Source: Procambarus clarkii (taxonomy: Eukaryota > Arthropoda > Malacostraca > Decapoda > Cambaridae). Taken from it: a DNA stretch of 64,000 nt. The notes below the pieces were generated by a model. That model was not told the origin of the DNA, did no database searches, and worked only from the letters and a program-made list of their open reading frames with translations. The translations under genes and the position numbers were made by a program. Numbering within the stretch: position 1 is the first letter of the stretch; each line of letters opens with the position of its first letter. Positions 47,901 to 56,745 of this stretch are shown here, piece after piece. Location of the stretch: NCBI RefSeq assembly GCF_040958095.1, contig NC_091185.1, forward strand, positions 19,665,218 through 19,729,217, written 5' to 3'.

Positions 47901-49265
47901 GACATTTTTACACAGGTACCTGATGTCAGACATCTGCAGGAGCTGAAGGAGGCATTTGAGCAGAGTTCCGTGCTGCGTTTCACTTACGAGACGGAAAAGG
48001 ATGGGAAGCTGCCTTTTCTAGATGTAACAGTCATGGAAAAGGGCGGAGGTTTCCACACTGCAGTCTACACAAAGGAAACAAACATAGGAATGTGCCTAAA
48101 TGCCAACAGCGACTGCCCTGACAGGTACAAGAGGAGTGTTGTTAACGCATACGTCGACCGTGCTCTCAGCCACAGCTCAGAATGGAAGCAAGTCGACGAA
48201 GAACTCTGTAGGGTAAGGCAGGTTCTAGTCAATAACGGCTTCTCCAATGGTTTCATCGAAGACATCATAAGAAGGAAAGTGAAAAGCCATGCAACCTCCG
48301 AAGAGACAACTAACACAACACCTATACCCCCTATTAGACTATTTTACAGGAACTTCTTTTCCACAGCTCATAAAACAGAGGAAAGGGTCCTGAAAGATAT
48401 TGTTAATAGAAACGTTATCCCTACAGACAAAAATCAGAGGATACAACTGACGATTTACTATAAAACCAGAAAAACGGCCAGCCTACTCATGAGAAACTCT
48501 CCAGACACGAAACAGAACGCTTTAAAAGAGACTAACGTCGTCTATGCCTTCAAATGCCCACTTGGGGACTGTAAGCTCCAAAAAACCCAGTATATAGGCA
48601 AGACAACAACATCTCTTTCTAGGCGTTTAACGATGCATAAACAACAGGGCTCCATTAAGGAACATATAATCTCTTCCCATAACCAAACCATCGCCAGAGA
48701 AATCCTAGTAAACAACACAGAAATCATCGATAGATACAGCGATAGCAGGCGGCTCGACGTTTGCGAGGCACTACACATCAAGAAGTCAACACCAGCAATC
48801 AACAGCCAATTATTGCACAACTATATTCTACCCACCTCAAGACTCCGCTCCAATATAGAAGCATCAAGAAATATGGACCAATAGGCTTTCTACAAACACT
48901 TCTATTCAATATCCATTGTTTCGTGTTCTGTCTTGTGTTGATACTTTTAATACCCTAATAATATCCTCTAATGCCACATCATCCTTCCCACCTTACTCAA
49001 ATGTAATGCCACATCACCCTTCCCACCTCACTCAAATGTAGATATAAAATCAGGGAAACGCAAGTTCTAATCAGTTGTGTATTTGTGAAGTCTTTGAAAA
49101 TGTAATAAGTTTTACGAAACGCGCCCGTGTCGCGTCAGACTAGAAATAAAAATGAATTTTGGAGAAGTGATTTTTGATTTACCTCCAACAGTGAAGCATA
49201 ATGTACGAAAGATTGAGAAAATTCGTGTTAGAATTATTAATCTTACTTTTTCGGTCATATTTAAT

Positions 49266-49311
<46 letters not shown>

Positions 49312-52300
49312 GTACCTAGTAGCCAGAACGCACTTGTCAGCCTACTATGCAAGGCCCGATTTGCCTAATAAGCCAAGTTTTCATGAATTAATTGTTTTTC
49401 GACTACCTAACCTACCTAACCTAACCTAACCTAACTTTTTCGGCTACCTAACCAAACCTAACCTATAAAGATAGGTTAGGTTAGGTTAGGTAGGGTTGGT
49501 TAGGTTCGGTCATATATCTACTTTAATTTTATCTCCAATAAAAAACAATTGACCTCATACATAATGAAATGGGTAGCTTTATCATTTCATAAGAAAATAA
49601 ATAGAGAAAATATATTAATTCAGGAAAACTTGGCTTATTAGGCAAATCGGGCCTTGAATAGTAGGCTGAGAAGTGAGTTCTGGCTACTAGGTACGACATA
49701 TATATATTTATATATATATATATATATTCCCAGTAAGCAGCCCATATCAGCTGTCTAACTCCCAAGTACCCAAGTACCTATTTACTGTTAGGTGAATAGG
49801 TGCATCAGGGCAAAAGAAACTGTCCATTTGTTTCAGCATCTAATAGGGATAGAACCTTGACCGTTAGGATTACAAACCCAGAGCACTGTCCACTGAGCCG
49901 TCAGGCTCTGATGTTAATTTTAATATTACTGTGAACTGGAATACATGAAATAAACTATATCAGCAGTCAAGTATAATACAACTAACAATTGAATTAATAG
50001 TGGTCCAGAATGGACCGTAACTTCTTTGTATTTTCATCTTTTTGTGTGTGGTTAGTACAACATTCTTCAGCAACATTATTGTGACTCATCAGCTGTATAA
50101 AATACAACTACTTTATACAACAAATCAGTAATGTAATTGTGGAACCTAAAAACTTGTCTAAAATATATACAAGTTTTGCTTTGAATTTAAAAAACGAAGA
50201 ATGAGTTTTGATTACCTTTAATAGTTGAATCTTCAGACAGTCTTCGTTTTTTCTTCATTTTCTTTAACTTAAGCTCTTGCTCCCCATTCTTTTCTTTTGC
50301 CTCACTGATGTTGATATCTTCTTGGGCATCTATATTATTTGTTGGTATCTTGTTGACACTTGATCCATTGTCCTGCATGTATGCTGAAAATTAAGAAACA
50401 TGCGTAAATTTAATATAGTATCATCATTACAAAATATGTGCCCCAAAAAACTTTAATTGAAAGAAACACTGAAATGTGAAATTTGGCAGCAATGAGGAAC
50501 TATGTCATTATGGGAATTTTGGTACCCATATGTAAAGGAAGTCTCATTATCTGCTGATATAGACCTGATGCAAAGTAAAGTGTGTCAAAATTATTTGCAC
50601 ACCCTCCTCCACTATGTGATGGAGTGAAAAAAGATATGTGAATTCGGATAATTCTATAACAAATGTTCAAGATATGAGTAAATATTTCATTCAAAATTAT
50701 CTGCTGCCAGAAATCTTGGTCAAATATCACCAGTTTGCTAACTGTATGTAGTAACTAAGTGATTGTAACCTATCCACCGCTGTCCACTGGATGGAGGCAG
50801 TGTGCAAGATAAACATAAATTGTGACACTAGCTCTCCACACATGTCAGTTGCTTAATTTAAAATCTGTACTCATGGTCGGTCTCGAGCCCCTTGTCAATG
50901 TGGTGATGTGCATGGAATTATGTAATTAGGTCATCAAGATTGAAACTTGCTTAGCTAAAATGAATTGCTTGGTTCAGTCCCGGAGCCAATAAATTATGTG
51001 CCTCTGCAACCATTTCCACTACCGCTAACAACATGGATATGGGATGCATAATATATGAACTAAACTACTGTACTATGTAAATGCTTTTCATTATTGCCAA
51101 CACAAAGGAACATGCAGGTGTTTATGATTTTTATTGTTAGCTTATGCAAAATAATAATAATAATAATTACCAAGATAAAACAATTCGGTGAGATTATTAA
51201 CATTTTTGCTTGACAGACCACTTCCTGGTAGCATGCCCTTTGTGGTATTTTTATTGCCGACCTTAAAATAGATGACAGCAACTTGATAACCACCACCTTG
51301 TAGTTTAGAGACCTGCAATACAACAAAATATTTACAAATATAACTAAAATATTTTTAGTGTTAATTTGAACAGTGTTCAAGAGATATGGCTTCAATTATA
51401 AAAAAAAGAGATTAACTTTATGATTACAGAATATAAGATGGGATAACCATAAGCTTCTGAAACAGACAGCATCCCTCCCTCATACAGCATTGGGTACATC
51501 TGCAAAAGTGCAGAAGTACCGAAGTAGCTTAAGATGTACTTTTCTTACCTAGTTTAAGAGACCTACTGATAGTTATATCATTAAAGTATAATTACATAAC
51601 TAATGGAAATTAAAAAAATATAAAATAACACAAAAATACTTATATAATGCACATTACTTTATTATTAACATCAATAAGTACAGTATCCACCAAAATTGAA
51701 AATGTTAATACTAATTAATTATCAAATGGCTTAAAATCTGTTTATTTGTGGGACAATTTAAAACCTAACAGAATGGATATTAATACAATATGATACAATT
51801 CTAATTGAAGAAATTACAGAATGCATGAAATACTTACAGATTTTTTCATGGCTTTAAATGATCTGCAAAGGTTTTGATAGTTAGCAGCTCTTCGACCCAT
51901 TTCCTTATATTTCTCCTCCCGCTTTACATCACCCTTATGCTTTTCATCTATAAAGCTGTGTCCACAGTTGCAGAAATGTCGACGAACACTAATGACATTA
52001 CTGCAGGTGGGACAACACCGCTGGAAAGGTTTCTTCTGGCCTGTAAATAAAGATAATCTGGGCAATCATAAAAAAGAGTAAAATGTTTAAAATGTAATAC
52101 AGTGGTACAAAAAACACAGTAGCAGCATAATGAAAGAGCACAAAGCAGTACAGTGCTACAGACGACTGAGCGGAGAATTGTGATTGTATTATTGAGAACC
52201 TGTACAGCACCAGATTTTATTAATTACACAAGTAAACCAAATTTAATATGTTTAAATAAGAGAAGAATAATCTGGAATTTTCAATGTAAATCAAAATTGC

Positions 52301-52608
52301 AATTTGTGAACTGCAAATAATTGAATTGTGACTCAAATTCTTATTTGACTAAGTTTTTTGATATTCCAATAATATTAAATTAATATTCAACTTAACTAAC
52401 ATTTTGTGGTATTAATAAAGTTTGAAATAGATATGCAATTTTAACAGACAAAATTGACAAAACAAAATTAAGATTTTATGCTCTATATCTAATGATAATA
52501 TGAACTTACACCCAAATAAAATTAATAACCTACAAAAATAAAATTTAAAGTATATATTATATACAAATCACAATTATAATGTAACTTACTTGAATTACTG
52601 GAAGCCAT
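35990..52608 (-). CDS. UPF0547 (C16orf87-like) zinc-ribbon protein, six exons
   Basis: Proposed coding exons on minus: 52608-52590 (19 nt, ATG), 52040-51838 (203), 51312-51171 (142), 50383-50216 (168), 36201-36137 (65) and 36034-35990 (45, TGA). The phases are compatible throughout (1, 0, 1, 1, 0) and no internal stop occurs, giving 213 residues. Residues 15-36 read CCPTCSNV, then RRHFCNCGHSF: a short zinc ribbon of the UPF0547 type, as in C16orf87. Exon 2 ends with charged helices; exon 3 has VAVIYFKVGN and KGMLPGSGLSSKN; exon 4 is acidic then Lys/Arg-rich (KKMKKKRRLSED), a likely nuclear localisation signal. Exons 1-4 are well supported. Exons 5-6 join only across a 14-kb repeat-filled intron and are inferred from phase and composition; the gene could instead end elsewhere. 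Function of the family is not established. Confidence 0.6.
36210..37075. other. Intronic sequence, nothing recognised
   Basis: Mixed-composition sequence in the long intron. A CT-rich run near 36618-36655. No repeat match in the window. Confidence 0.4.
37080..37910 (+). repeat. Helitron/Helentron-type internal tandem units
   Basis: Starts with TATAAATAAAAATGAAAATT and has three to four diverged units (37128, 37295, 37490, remnant 37800). Each carries CACCGATTGCTTTGAAATTTT, a CACAACGTTCCATTCG-like segment, TATATAGATGCCACACCTGT and GACAGG; later units add CAGTGCCATCTGTTGCA. The second unit holds a 47-bp T-run (37405-37451). The opening and the internal repeats resemble Helentron-type non-autonomous elements of arthropods; no Rep/helicase frame is present and the ends are not fixed. 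Confidence 0.5.
38110..38890 (-). pseudogene. LINE ORF2 C-terminal fragment, split by a SINE pair
   Basis: On minus 38401-38135: MTADLTETLNIEQLGGYFSR, NGFKLKPQCTTDNKRCFFGH, RVIKPWNRLS and the tail FKMQIDDFIHDKLW, the typical end of CR1/L2-type ORF2. Upstream, past the insertion, is WDHLQKDISALDKAQNWATR. Confidence 0.65.
38475..38802. mobile_element. Fold-back tRNA-derived SINE pair (family S3) with 13-bp TSD
   Basis: Flanked on both sides by TTAGTTCAGGATT (38462-38474 and 38803-38815). The left half on minus is tRNA-like: GTCGTAGCTCAGTCGATTAA (A-box side) and GGTTCGAATCC (B box). The right end repeats the last 47 bp in the opposite direction, so the insert has 47-bp inverted ends. A C-run lies at 38681-38694. 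The long duplication shows it inserted as one unit. Confidence 0.7.
39005..39135 (+). repeat. R2 tail repeat with (AAAT)n
   Basis: CCTGAAACGCTGCGCATACTAGTGGCTTTAC and a tail of at least seven AAAT units (39103-39132). Confidence 0.6.
39187..39575. mobile_element. TTAGG-bearing foldback MITE, unit 1
   Basis: The ends are ~75-bp inverted repeats: GTCGTACCTAGTAGCCAGAA at the left and its reverse complement at the right. The core has CCTAA units facing TTAGG units around CTATAGAGATAG, i.e. arthropod telomere pentamers in a hairpin. No coding capacity. Confidence 0.85.
39606..39974. mobile_element. TTAGG-bearing foldback MITE, unit 2
   Basis: Same ends and core as unit 1, with a shorter left CCTAA block. 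Confidence 0.85.
40071..40426. mobile_element. TTAGG-bearing foldback MITE, unit 3
   Basis: Same structure; internal deletion in the CCTAA arm removes the ACTTTTTCGGCTACC segment. Confidence 0.85.
40497..40885. mobile_element. TTAGG-bearing foldback MITE, unit 4
   Basis: Same structure, full-length core. Confidence 0.85.
40966..41346. mobile_element. TTAGG-bearing foldback MITE, unit 5 (core inverted)
   Basis: Same ends, but the asymmetric core (TTTTATTGGAGTTAAAATTA side) lies in the opposite direction to units 1-4. Confidence 0.85.
41431..43219 (-). repeat. 260-bp tRNA-derived SINE tandem array, ~6.9 units
   Basis: Exact 260-bp period with starts at 41431, 41691, 41951, 42211, 42471, 42731 and 42991; units differ by only a few bases. 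On minus each unit has a tRNA-like module: A-box region TGGTCAAGTGGATTAAGGC, a Ser/Leu-like long variable arm (GTGGCTCCTGGGAG) and B box GGTTCGAGTC. A GATAGCC/GATAGGC variant occurs in the order C,G,C,C,G,C,C, hinting at a 3-unit (780-bp) higher-order period. Near identity implies recent amplification or homogenisation. Open frames of 87-88 codons repeating every 260 bp are by-products. Confidence 0.9.
43221..43319 (+). repeat. Inverted partial SINE unit at the array end
   Basis: Reads CTCCTGGGAGTATGGGTTCG to GGACCATTCAGGCTTGTTC on plus, the reverse of the array units. The switch occurs at GCGAA/AACACCCAGG. Confidence 0.85.
43374..43771. mobile_element. TTAGG-bearing foldback MITE, unit 6 (diverged)
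   Basis: Ends as in the other units but with GTTGTACC and CAGAACGTCATACTC changes. The CCTAA arm is degraded and the TTAGG arm is replaced by AT-rich sequence. Confidence 0.75.
43864..44243. mobile_element. TTAGG-bearing foldback MITE, unit 7
   Basis: Full unit with the core in the unit-5 orientation, between TA runs at about 43772-43863 and 44244-44305. Confidence 0.85.
44306..44479. mobile_element. TTAGG-bearing foldback MITE, unit 8 (half)
   Basis: The left half only; it ends inside the core at GATAGGTTAGGTT and passes directly into a TA run. Confidence 0.8.
44526..44908. mobile_element. TTAGG-bearing foldback MITE, unit 9
   Basis: Full unit, unit-5 orientation, followed by the TA run (44909-44965) that borders the Penelope-like element. 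Confidence 0.85.
45131..45183 (-). ncRNA. Degenerate hammerhead ribozyme motif (minus Penelope copy)
   Basis: Same 53-nt motif as at 49089-49141, on minus. Penelope-like elements are known to carry hammerhead motifs. Confidence 0.6.
45388..46970 (-). pseudogene. Penelope RT plus GIY-YIG polyprotein, one-base deletion
   Basis: RT part intact: GVAMGSPLGVLFANF and CRYVDDIF present. Compared with the plus copy, one base is missing near 45716 (AAAGCCC in place of AAATGCCC), changing AFKCPLGD to AFKAHLGT and ending the frame at 45675. The GIY-YIG part continues in another frame to 45388. N-terminal residues before KVNKLIE are absent. Confidence 0.85.
46977..48884 (+). CDS. Penelope-like retroelement RT plus GIY-YIG endonuclease (635 codons open)
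   Basis: A frame of 635 codons without stop. It opens directly after TGA at 46974, at the junction with the minus copy, and its first ATG is at about codon 85, so the 5' end is missing. RT blocks: GNVKTHKPGNPLRPIIS, RASLDVESLFTNVPV, GVAMGSPLGVLFANF (269-) and catalytic YVDDIF (306-311); YETEKDGKLPFLDV follows. The C-terminal part has CPLGDC (527-532) and the GIY-YIG start QYIGKTTTSLSRRL (538-551), then HIISSHNQTI and DRYSDSRRLDVCEALHIK. This RT-to-GIY-YIG order defines Penelope elements. Intact catalytic regions and near identity to the minus copy indicate recent activity. Confidence 0.9.
   Translation: MELEILLDDIFDLETQKKVTTKDTLQAELIAEGGKNRGNYRSTILSPELRAAAKSLRENKEIVVRRGDKSPIYVILKKDEYLAKMNIILSDQTKFQRVTKDTTAELKAKVNKLIETVNAKKSGLHLPKIIGEYKPGYAYGNVKTHKPGNPLRPIISQIPTPTYRLAKRLNGLLTPYVPCAFSLKSPKEFVDLLRGARATGIRASLDVESLFTNVPVDETIGMIADRVYRDPACTPLDMPESILRKLLQACTKEAPFLSPDGHMYKQVDGVAMGSPLGVLFANFYMGTIEQKVLVDMNLKPAIYCRYVDDIFTQVPDVRHLQELKEAFEQSSVLRFTYETEKDGKLPFLDVTVMEKGGGFHTAVYTKETNIGMCLNANSDCPDRYKRSVVNAYVDRALSHSSEWKQVDEELCRVRQVLVNNGFSNGFIEDIIRRKVKSHATSEETTNTTPIPPIRLFYRNFFSTAHKTEERVLKDIVNRNVIPTDKNQRIQLTIYYKTRKTASLLMRNSPDTKQNALKETNVVYAFKCPLGDCKLQKTQYIGKTTTSLSRRLTMHKQQGSIKEHIISSHNQTIAREILVNNTEIIDRYSDSRRLDVCEALHIKKSTPAINSQLLHNYILPTSRLRSNIEASRNMDQ
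49089..49141 (+). ncRNA. Degenerate hammerhead ribozyme motif (plus Penelope copy)
   Basis: Stem I AGTCT (49089-49093) pairs with AGACT (49137-49141). Stem II GTAA pairs with TTAC. Core GAAA (49116-49119). Stem III CGCG/CGCG with loop CCCGTGT. TC before the predicted cleavage after 49136. The first core box reads TTGAAAA where CUGANGA is required (C3 and G8 changed), so self-cleavage is probably lost or weak. Confidence 0.6.
49309..49697. mobile_element. TTAGG-bearing foldback MITE, unit 10
   Basis: Full unit between TA runs (49269-49308 and 49698-49726), on the far side of the Penelope pair; orientation as units 1-4. Confidence 0.85.
49735..49915 (-). mobile_element. Old tRNA-derived SINE (family S1), copy 3
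   Basis: On minus: GGCTCAGTGGACAGTGCTCT, a decayed B box (GGTTCTATCCC), then ACAGTTTCTTTTGCCC and AACAGTAAATAGGTACTTGG. Clear but diverged match to the copies at 23779 and 30750. Confidence 0.6.
52050..52589. other. Intron 1 of the UPF0547-like gene
   Basis: AT-rich, between the 19-nt first coding exon and exon 2. No repeat recognised. Confidence 0.45.
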
Positions 52609-52859
52609 TGCTGTAATGTTCTCTCAGATAGAATTGTTGACAATGTTGTAATGTTGCAATTGATAATGTTGTCTGATTTAAATTTTACCTAAAAAAAACA
52701 AAAATATATTAATAACAGATATACAATAGCATCAGTTTAGATTAATTATAAAAAAACAAAAATGCATATTTTTCATATATATTTTTTCATGCATATTTTT
52801 CTACCTTGCATATAAATGCAAGGTAGAATGCATATATGCACCACTAAGATGGTGGTGCA

Positions 52860-53560
52860 TGTATTTTATAACACATTTGAACAATGAAACTCTACAGATG
52901 ATACAGAAGACACAAGAAAATTGGCACTGTAGGAGACATTGAAAAAACAGAAATAACATGATGTTTAACAGTGATAAGTTACAGGTGCTGAAGTATGGTA
53001 GAAACGAGGAAATTAAATGAAACAAGGAACACAGGACACAATCAGACCTACTCTAAGAAGGAAAAAACATGCAAGAGATCTGAGAATTATGACGTCTGAC
53101 GACCTCACACTTTGTGAACATAACCGAGCAAATATAGTGGCGGCCAGAAAAATAATGGGATGGTTTATGAGAATGTTAAAATTCAAAGACCCCACCCACA
53201 GTAATGCTAATACTATTCAAATAACTGGTGCTGTCCCATCTTGAGTATTGCTCGGTACTGACTCTCCCTTTTTGAACAGGAGAAATCTCTGAATTAGAGG
53301 AAATAAAGAGACCATAAACAGCAAACATATAAATGATAAAACATCTAAATAATTGAGACCGTCTCAAAGCTCTCAAAATGTACTCTCTGGACAGAAGACA
53401 AGAATGGTATCAAATAATACATATATGTAAGATACTAGAGGGCCAGGTCCCAAATTTGCACATCATAATATAACAACATACTGGAGCTAAAGATACAAAA
53501 GGAAATTAATAATAGGTGTCATAGGTACAATCAGAGAGCAGAGTCTTAACAGTAGGGGGT
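52860..53560 (+). pseudogene. CR1-like LINE RT thumb and C-terminus, heavily decayed
   Basis: ARDLRIMTSDDLTLCEHNRA and ARKIMGWFMRMLKFKDPT match the thumb region (KDLGV..SDL, then RQ..GW.LR). The following frames give EYCS.., SGQKTRMVSNNTYM and GPGPKFAHHNIT. Many stops. Confidence 0.55.
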
Positions 53561-53659
53561 TCAAGGGCTGTTTGCTAGGCTAGGCAAGGGTAGACTAGGC
53601 TTGGCTAGTGTTGGCTAGGTTATGCTAGGAAGAAGTAGGCTAGGCTGATTTACTCCACC

Positions 53660-54118
53660 AGTAATTGGCGGATTGTCTAATTACAAGCTACCACAAGCTA
53701 CACAAGCTTCACATAGCTTCCTGGCAATATGTTAGTAATGAATAATAAGATATATTTACTCATTATAATGTTGGTACTGAATGTACAACACGAAAAAACA
53801 TAATTTTAATCTGAAAAAGTATCTTTTTATAAAGAAATTAGACGAAAATAAAGAAATGGTGACACCAAATCAAGTCGACGATCCAAGCATCGGTTAGGTT
53901 AGGTTAGGTTAGGTTTGGTTTGGTTAAGTTAGGTTAGATTTGGTTAGGTTAGATTTGGTTAGGTTAGATTTGGTTAGGTTAGATTTGGTTAGGTTTGATT
54001 AGGTTAGGTTAGGTCAGCCTAACATATCATATTTATTCATTACTAACGTATTGCCAGGAAGCTTTGTGAAGCTTGTGTAGCTTGTGGTAGCTTGTGGTAA
54101 TTAGACAGACCCGTAATT
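53660..54118. mobile_element. Second foldback element with TTAGG-like core
   Basis: Inverted ends of ~95 bp: CAAGCTACCACAAGCTACAC, then CTTCCTGGCAATATGTTAGT (53687-53745) against the reverse complement at 54025-54100. The core (53893-54016) is an imperfect GGTTAGGTTAGATTT array. Unrelated in sequence to the 39-49 kb foldback family. Confidence 0.7.
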
Positions 54119-54224
54119 GGGGGGAAAGGGGGGAGGGGGGAACCTCAATATAAGCCTAATTTGTAGCTTCCTGTTCTCCGACACAATGATTTATTTTACG
54201 TCAGGCTTTCAGCACAACCGCATA

Positions 54225-54480
54225 AAAAACCCTGGTTATTTATTTATTTTTATACGAGAAGGTACACTGGGGGTTAAGAGAGAAAATAGGAATAATGTTG
54301 ATTTTACAATCTTGCCCGAAACGCTATGCGTACTAGTGGCTTTAGGTATTGTATGTACTACCTTTATCTATAAATCAAACAGAATGTTTGTACTGTAACT
54401 CTGCATCTATGTATATATTTTTCCTAAATAAATTATTATTATTATTGTAAAGCCACTAGCACGCATAGCGTTTCGGGCAA
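54225..54480. repeat. R2 tail repeats, head-to-head copies
   Basis: A plus copy (CCCGAAACGCTATGCGTACTAGTGGCTTTAG at 54306-54338, tail CCTAAATAAATTATTATT) is followed by a minus copy (TAAAGCCACTAGCACGCATAGCGTTTCGGGC at 54448-54478). They share the microsatellite between them. Confidence 0.65.
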
Positions 54481-55080
54481 AGATCCCGTACCCAGAAGCT
54501 GGGTATCTTTTGTTGCCCTGTGACTACTCTTATGACATTCCCTAACTCTTATGACATTCTCTAACAGTATTGTTAAACTAATAACAATGAACAGTAGTTC
54601 AATATTACTGGAATAATCCAACTCACGTGGCCATGTTTTTGTTGTGAAGCCCGGTCGTTCAGTTCGTATACAGCATACGAAGGTTACGAAGGTTAATCTA
54701 ACCTAAAACCAGTCTTAAAAATGTCTTACCATTGCTGAGAAATCCTAAGACATAAATATTTACAATAATACACTGGTTGTTTTTGTTGATTTAGGGGCGA
54801 TGACATGAGTAAATTGGTTATGTTGTGTTGATTTAGGGGCAACGAACTGTGGTTATTAGACATGTTTTGTACATAAGCAAAAAACAACGTGTAATTCTTT
54901 TAATTATAACAATAATAACGACAAAAAGTTAATAATTAATGTACTTGTTAAGCAAAATTCGCAATATCTTAGTTTTCTTTAGGAAAAAAAATAAAAGACA
55001 TCTGGAAAAAGATCTGCAGACTATGTCTTACATTTTATTCCGTTATTTACACTAAAAGAACAATTAAACGTACACTATCA

Positions 55081-55164
55081 CCCGTGCCTGGTGCACGAGC
55101 ACCAGGCACGGGCACCGGGAGCATCCCAGACACTGCCTTAATCGACTGAGATTAAGGCAGTGTC
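55081..55164. repeat. Two adjacent perfect hairpins, SINE S3-derived
   Basis: Stem 1: CCCGTGCCTGGTGC with its complement, loop ACGA (55081-55112). Stem 2: GACACTGCCTTAATC with its complement, loop GACTGA (55129-55164). The second arm and CGGGAGCATCCCAGACACTG match the tRNA-like part of the SINE pair at 38475-38802. Confidence 0.7.
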
Positions 55165-56089
55165 ATTTTCATTCCTTTAGAACAAGGAAATCCCATTCTT
55201 AAACTGTATAATATGAGCTGCGCAATAATTTGTTGCTGATCTTCAATAAAGAAATTCTGGAGGGCTTGTGCAAGGATTAGGATGAGTTAGCCTAGGCATT
55301 TTTATACCTGTTCGGGTTACTCAAGGGGGACACTGGCGGGCAACACGAGAATAAATATTTGTATAAATTCCAATTTCGATCCGATCTACTTGGGGATAGT
55401 TTACAAATGTTCGCCATGAAATTTACGTTTTCTCTAATAGCCGAAGAGCTTATTTGAGAAAACAGTATGGCATTAAATCAGCGTGGTAAAACAATTGTAT
55501 ACACGTGACACGACGAGTATAATCGACGTAGTTTTTATATATGTTGCCGGTCGAACACATCCTTATGTGACGTTTTATACTTATGTTCTTCTAGAACATT
55601 CTATTGCGAACACATTGGTACAAAAATGAAATACGTACATCGAAAACTAATGTCAGAACAGTGACAAGAGTATACACTTTTAAATATGGCCGCTCGATCG
55701 CCGATACACTAATTTCATTTGGGGAAATTTATTTTTTCATACGCCGTTTCGCGACAATTATTTATAACTGATATAAATGTTGCAAAAGAAGTTTAGGATT
55801 AAGTAACATATTACACATTAAAAAAAATGAATACATTAATACCTAAACAGTTTGTAAATACAGTGATAAATTGTGCCAAACATTGCACAATATTATTTAC
55901 TAAGAAGCGTATGACAACTCAAAACGGCATGATTTCAACAGGATTTTTTATAGTTGTCATAAAACTCTGATTTTAATTATCAAGAATTTGTCACAATGTA
56001 TTTTATATAATAATGAGGCAGTGGAACGACCAAATTGTTCTGTATTATAAATGCATAATGCTAAATTTCTATATACATAACAGTAAAAT

Positions 56090-56745
56090 AATGACCACCT
56101 ACATTTAAGGATAACTAGGAAATAGTAACTGGAAACTTTATTTGAACGAAAATTCAATACCAAATTTCTTAGATGTTTTTCTTAATATAAAGATCAACAG
56201 TAAGGAATCTTATTCATTATGGACAAATTAACAAAAAAAAACATAATTTTCATTGAGGACCATGTATTAGAGCATACTTAGTCACTTATATATTAAAAGT
56301 ATTGTGTTTTTTGAAACATTGGGGTTGTAAATAAACAGAACGGCCTACGCGAAAAGTCGTAACATAAGAAGTTGTACATGTTTGCTAATTTATTATTTGA
56401 TAAATGATTATTACTAATTTACGACGACTATAAAGGTTTCCCATTAGTTAAATTACTGTAGTGTGACTAAATGCTACTACAAAACATATATAAATCCGGG
56501 GAAAGTCACAATGACCAGCGACATTAAAGCATAAAAGACTAAATAGTAACAGGAAGCTGTCGGCGAACGAAAAATTCATTTCCAAATTTATTAGAGGTTT
56601 TCCTAAATATAAAGATCGATAGGCTGGAATTTTCTGGATTAGGGCCTAATTTAGGCAAAAATATATGTATTTTTACTTGAAGAACATATATCAGAGCATA
56701 GTCAGTGAGTTATAGAATAATAAGAGTGTGGTATTTCATTGTATA
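56090..56745 (+). repeat. Diverged direct repeat, two units ~410 bp apart
   Basis: Unit 1 (about 56090-56330) and unit 2 (about 56505-56745) share AATGACCA, AATAGTAAC.GGAA, CGAA.AATTCA, AATATAAAGATC and AGAGCATA..AGT. Probably an old tandem duplication. No coding signal. Confidence 0.5.

Larger units (their letters stand above)
46971..49270 (+). mobile_element. Penelope-like element, plus copy
   Basis: Contains the 635-codon frame, a 3' region with a two-unit 33-bp tandem (AATGCCACATCA... twice, 48969-49040) and a hammerhead-like motif. It ends at ATTTAATAAAATATATAT in a TA run. The 5' side abuts the minus copy. Confidence 0.85.
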
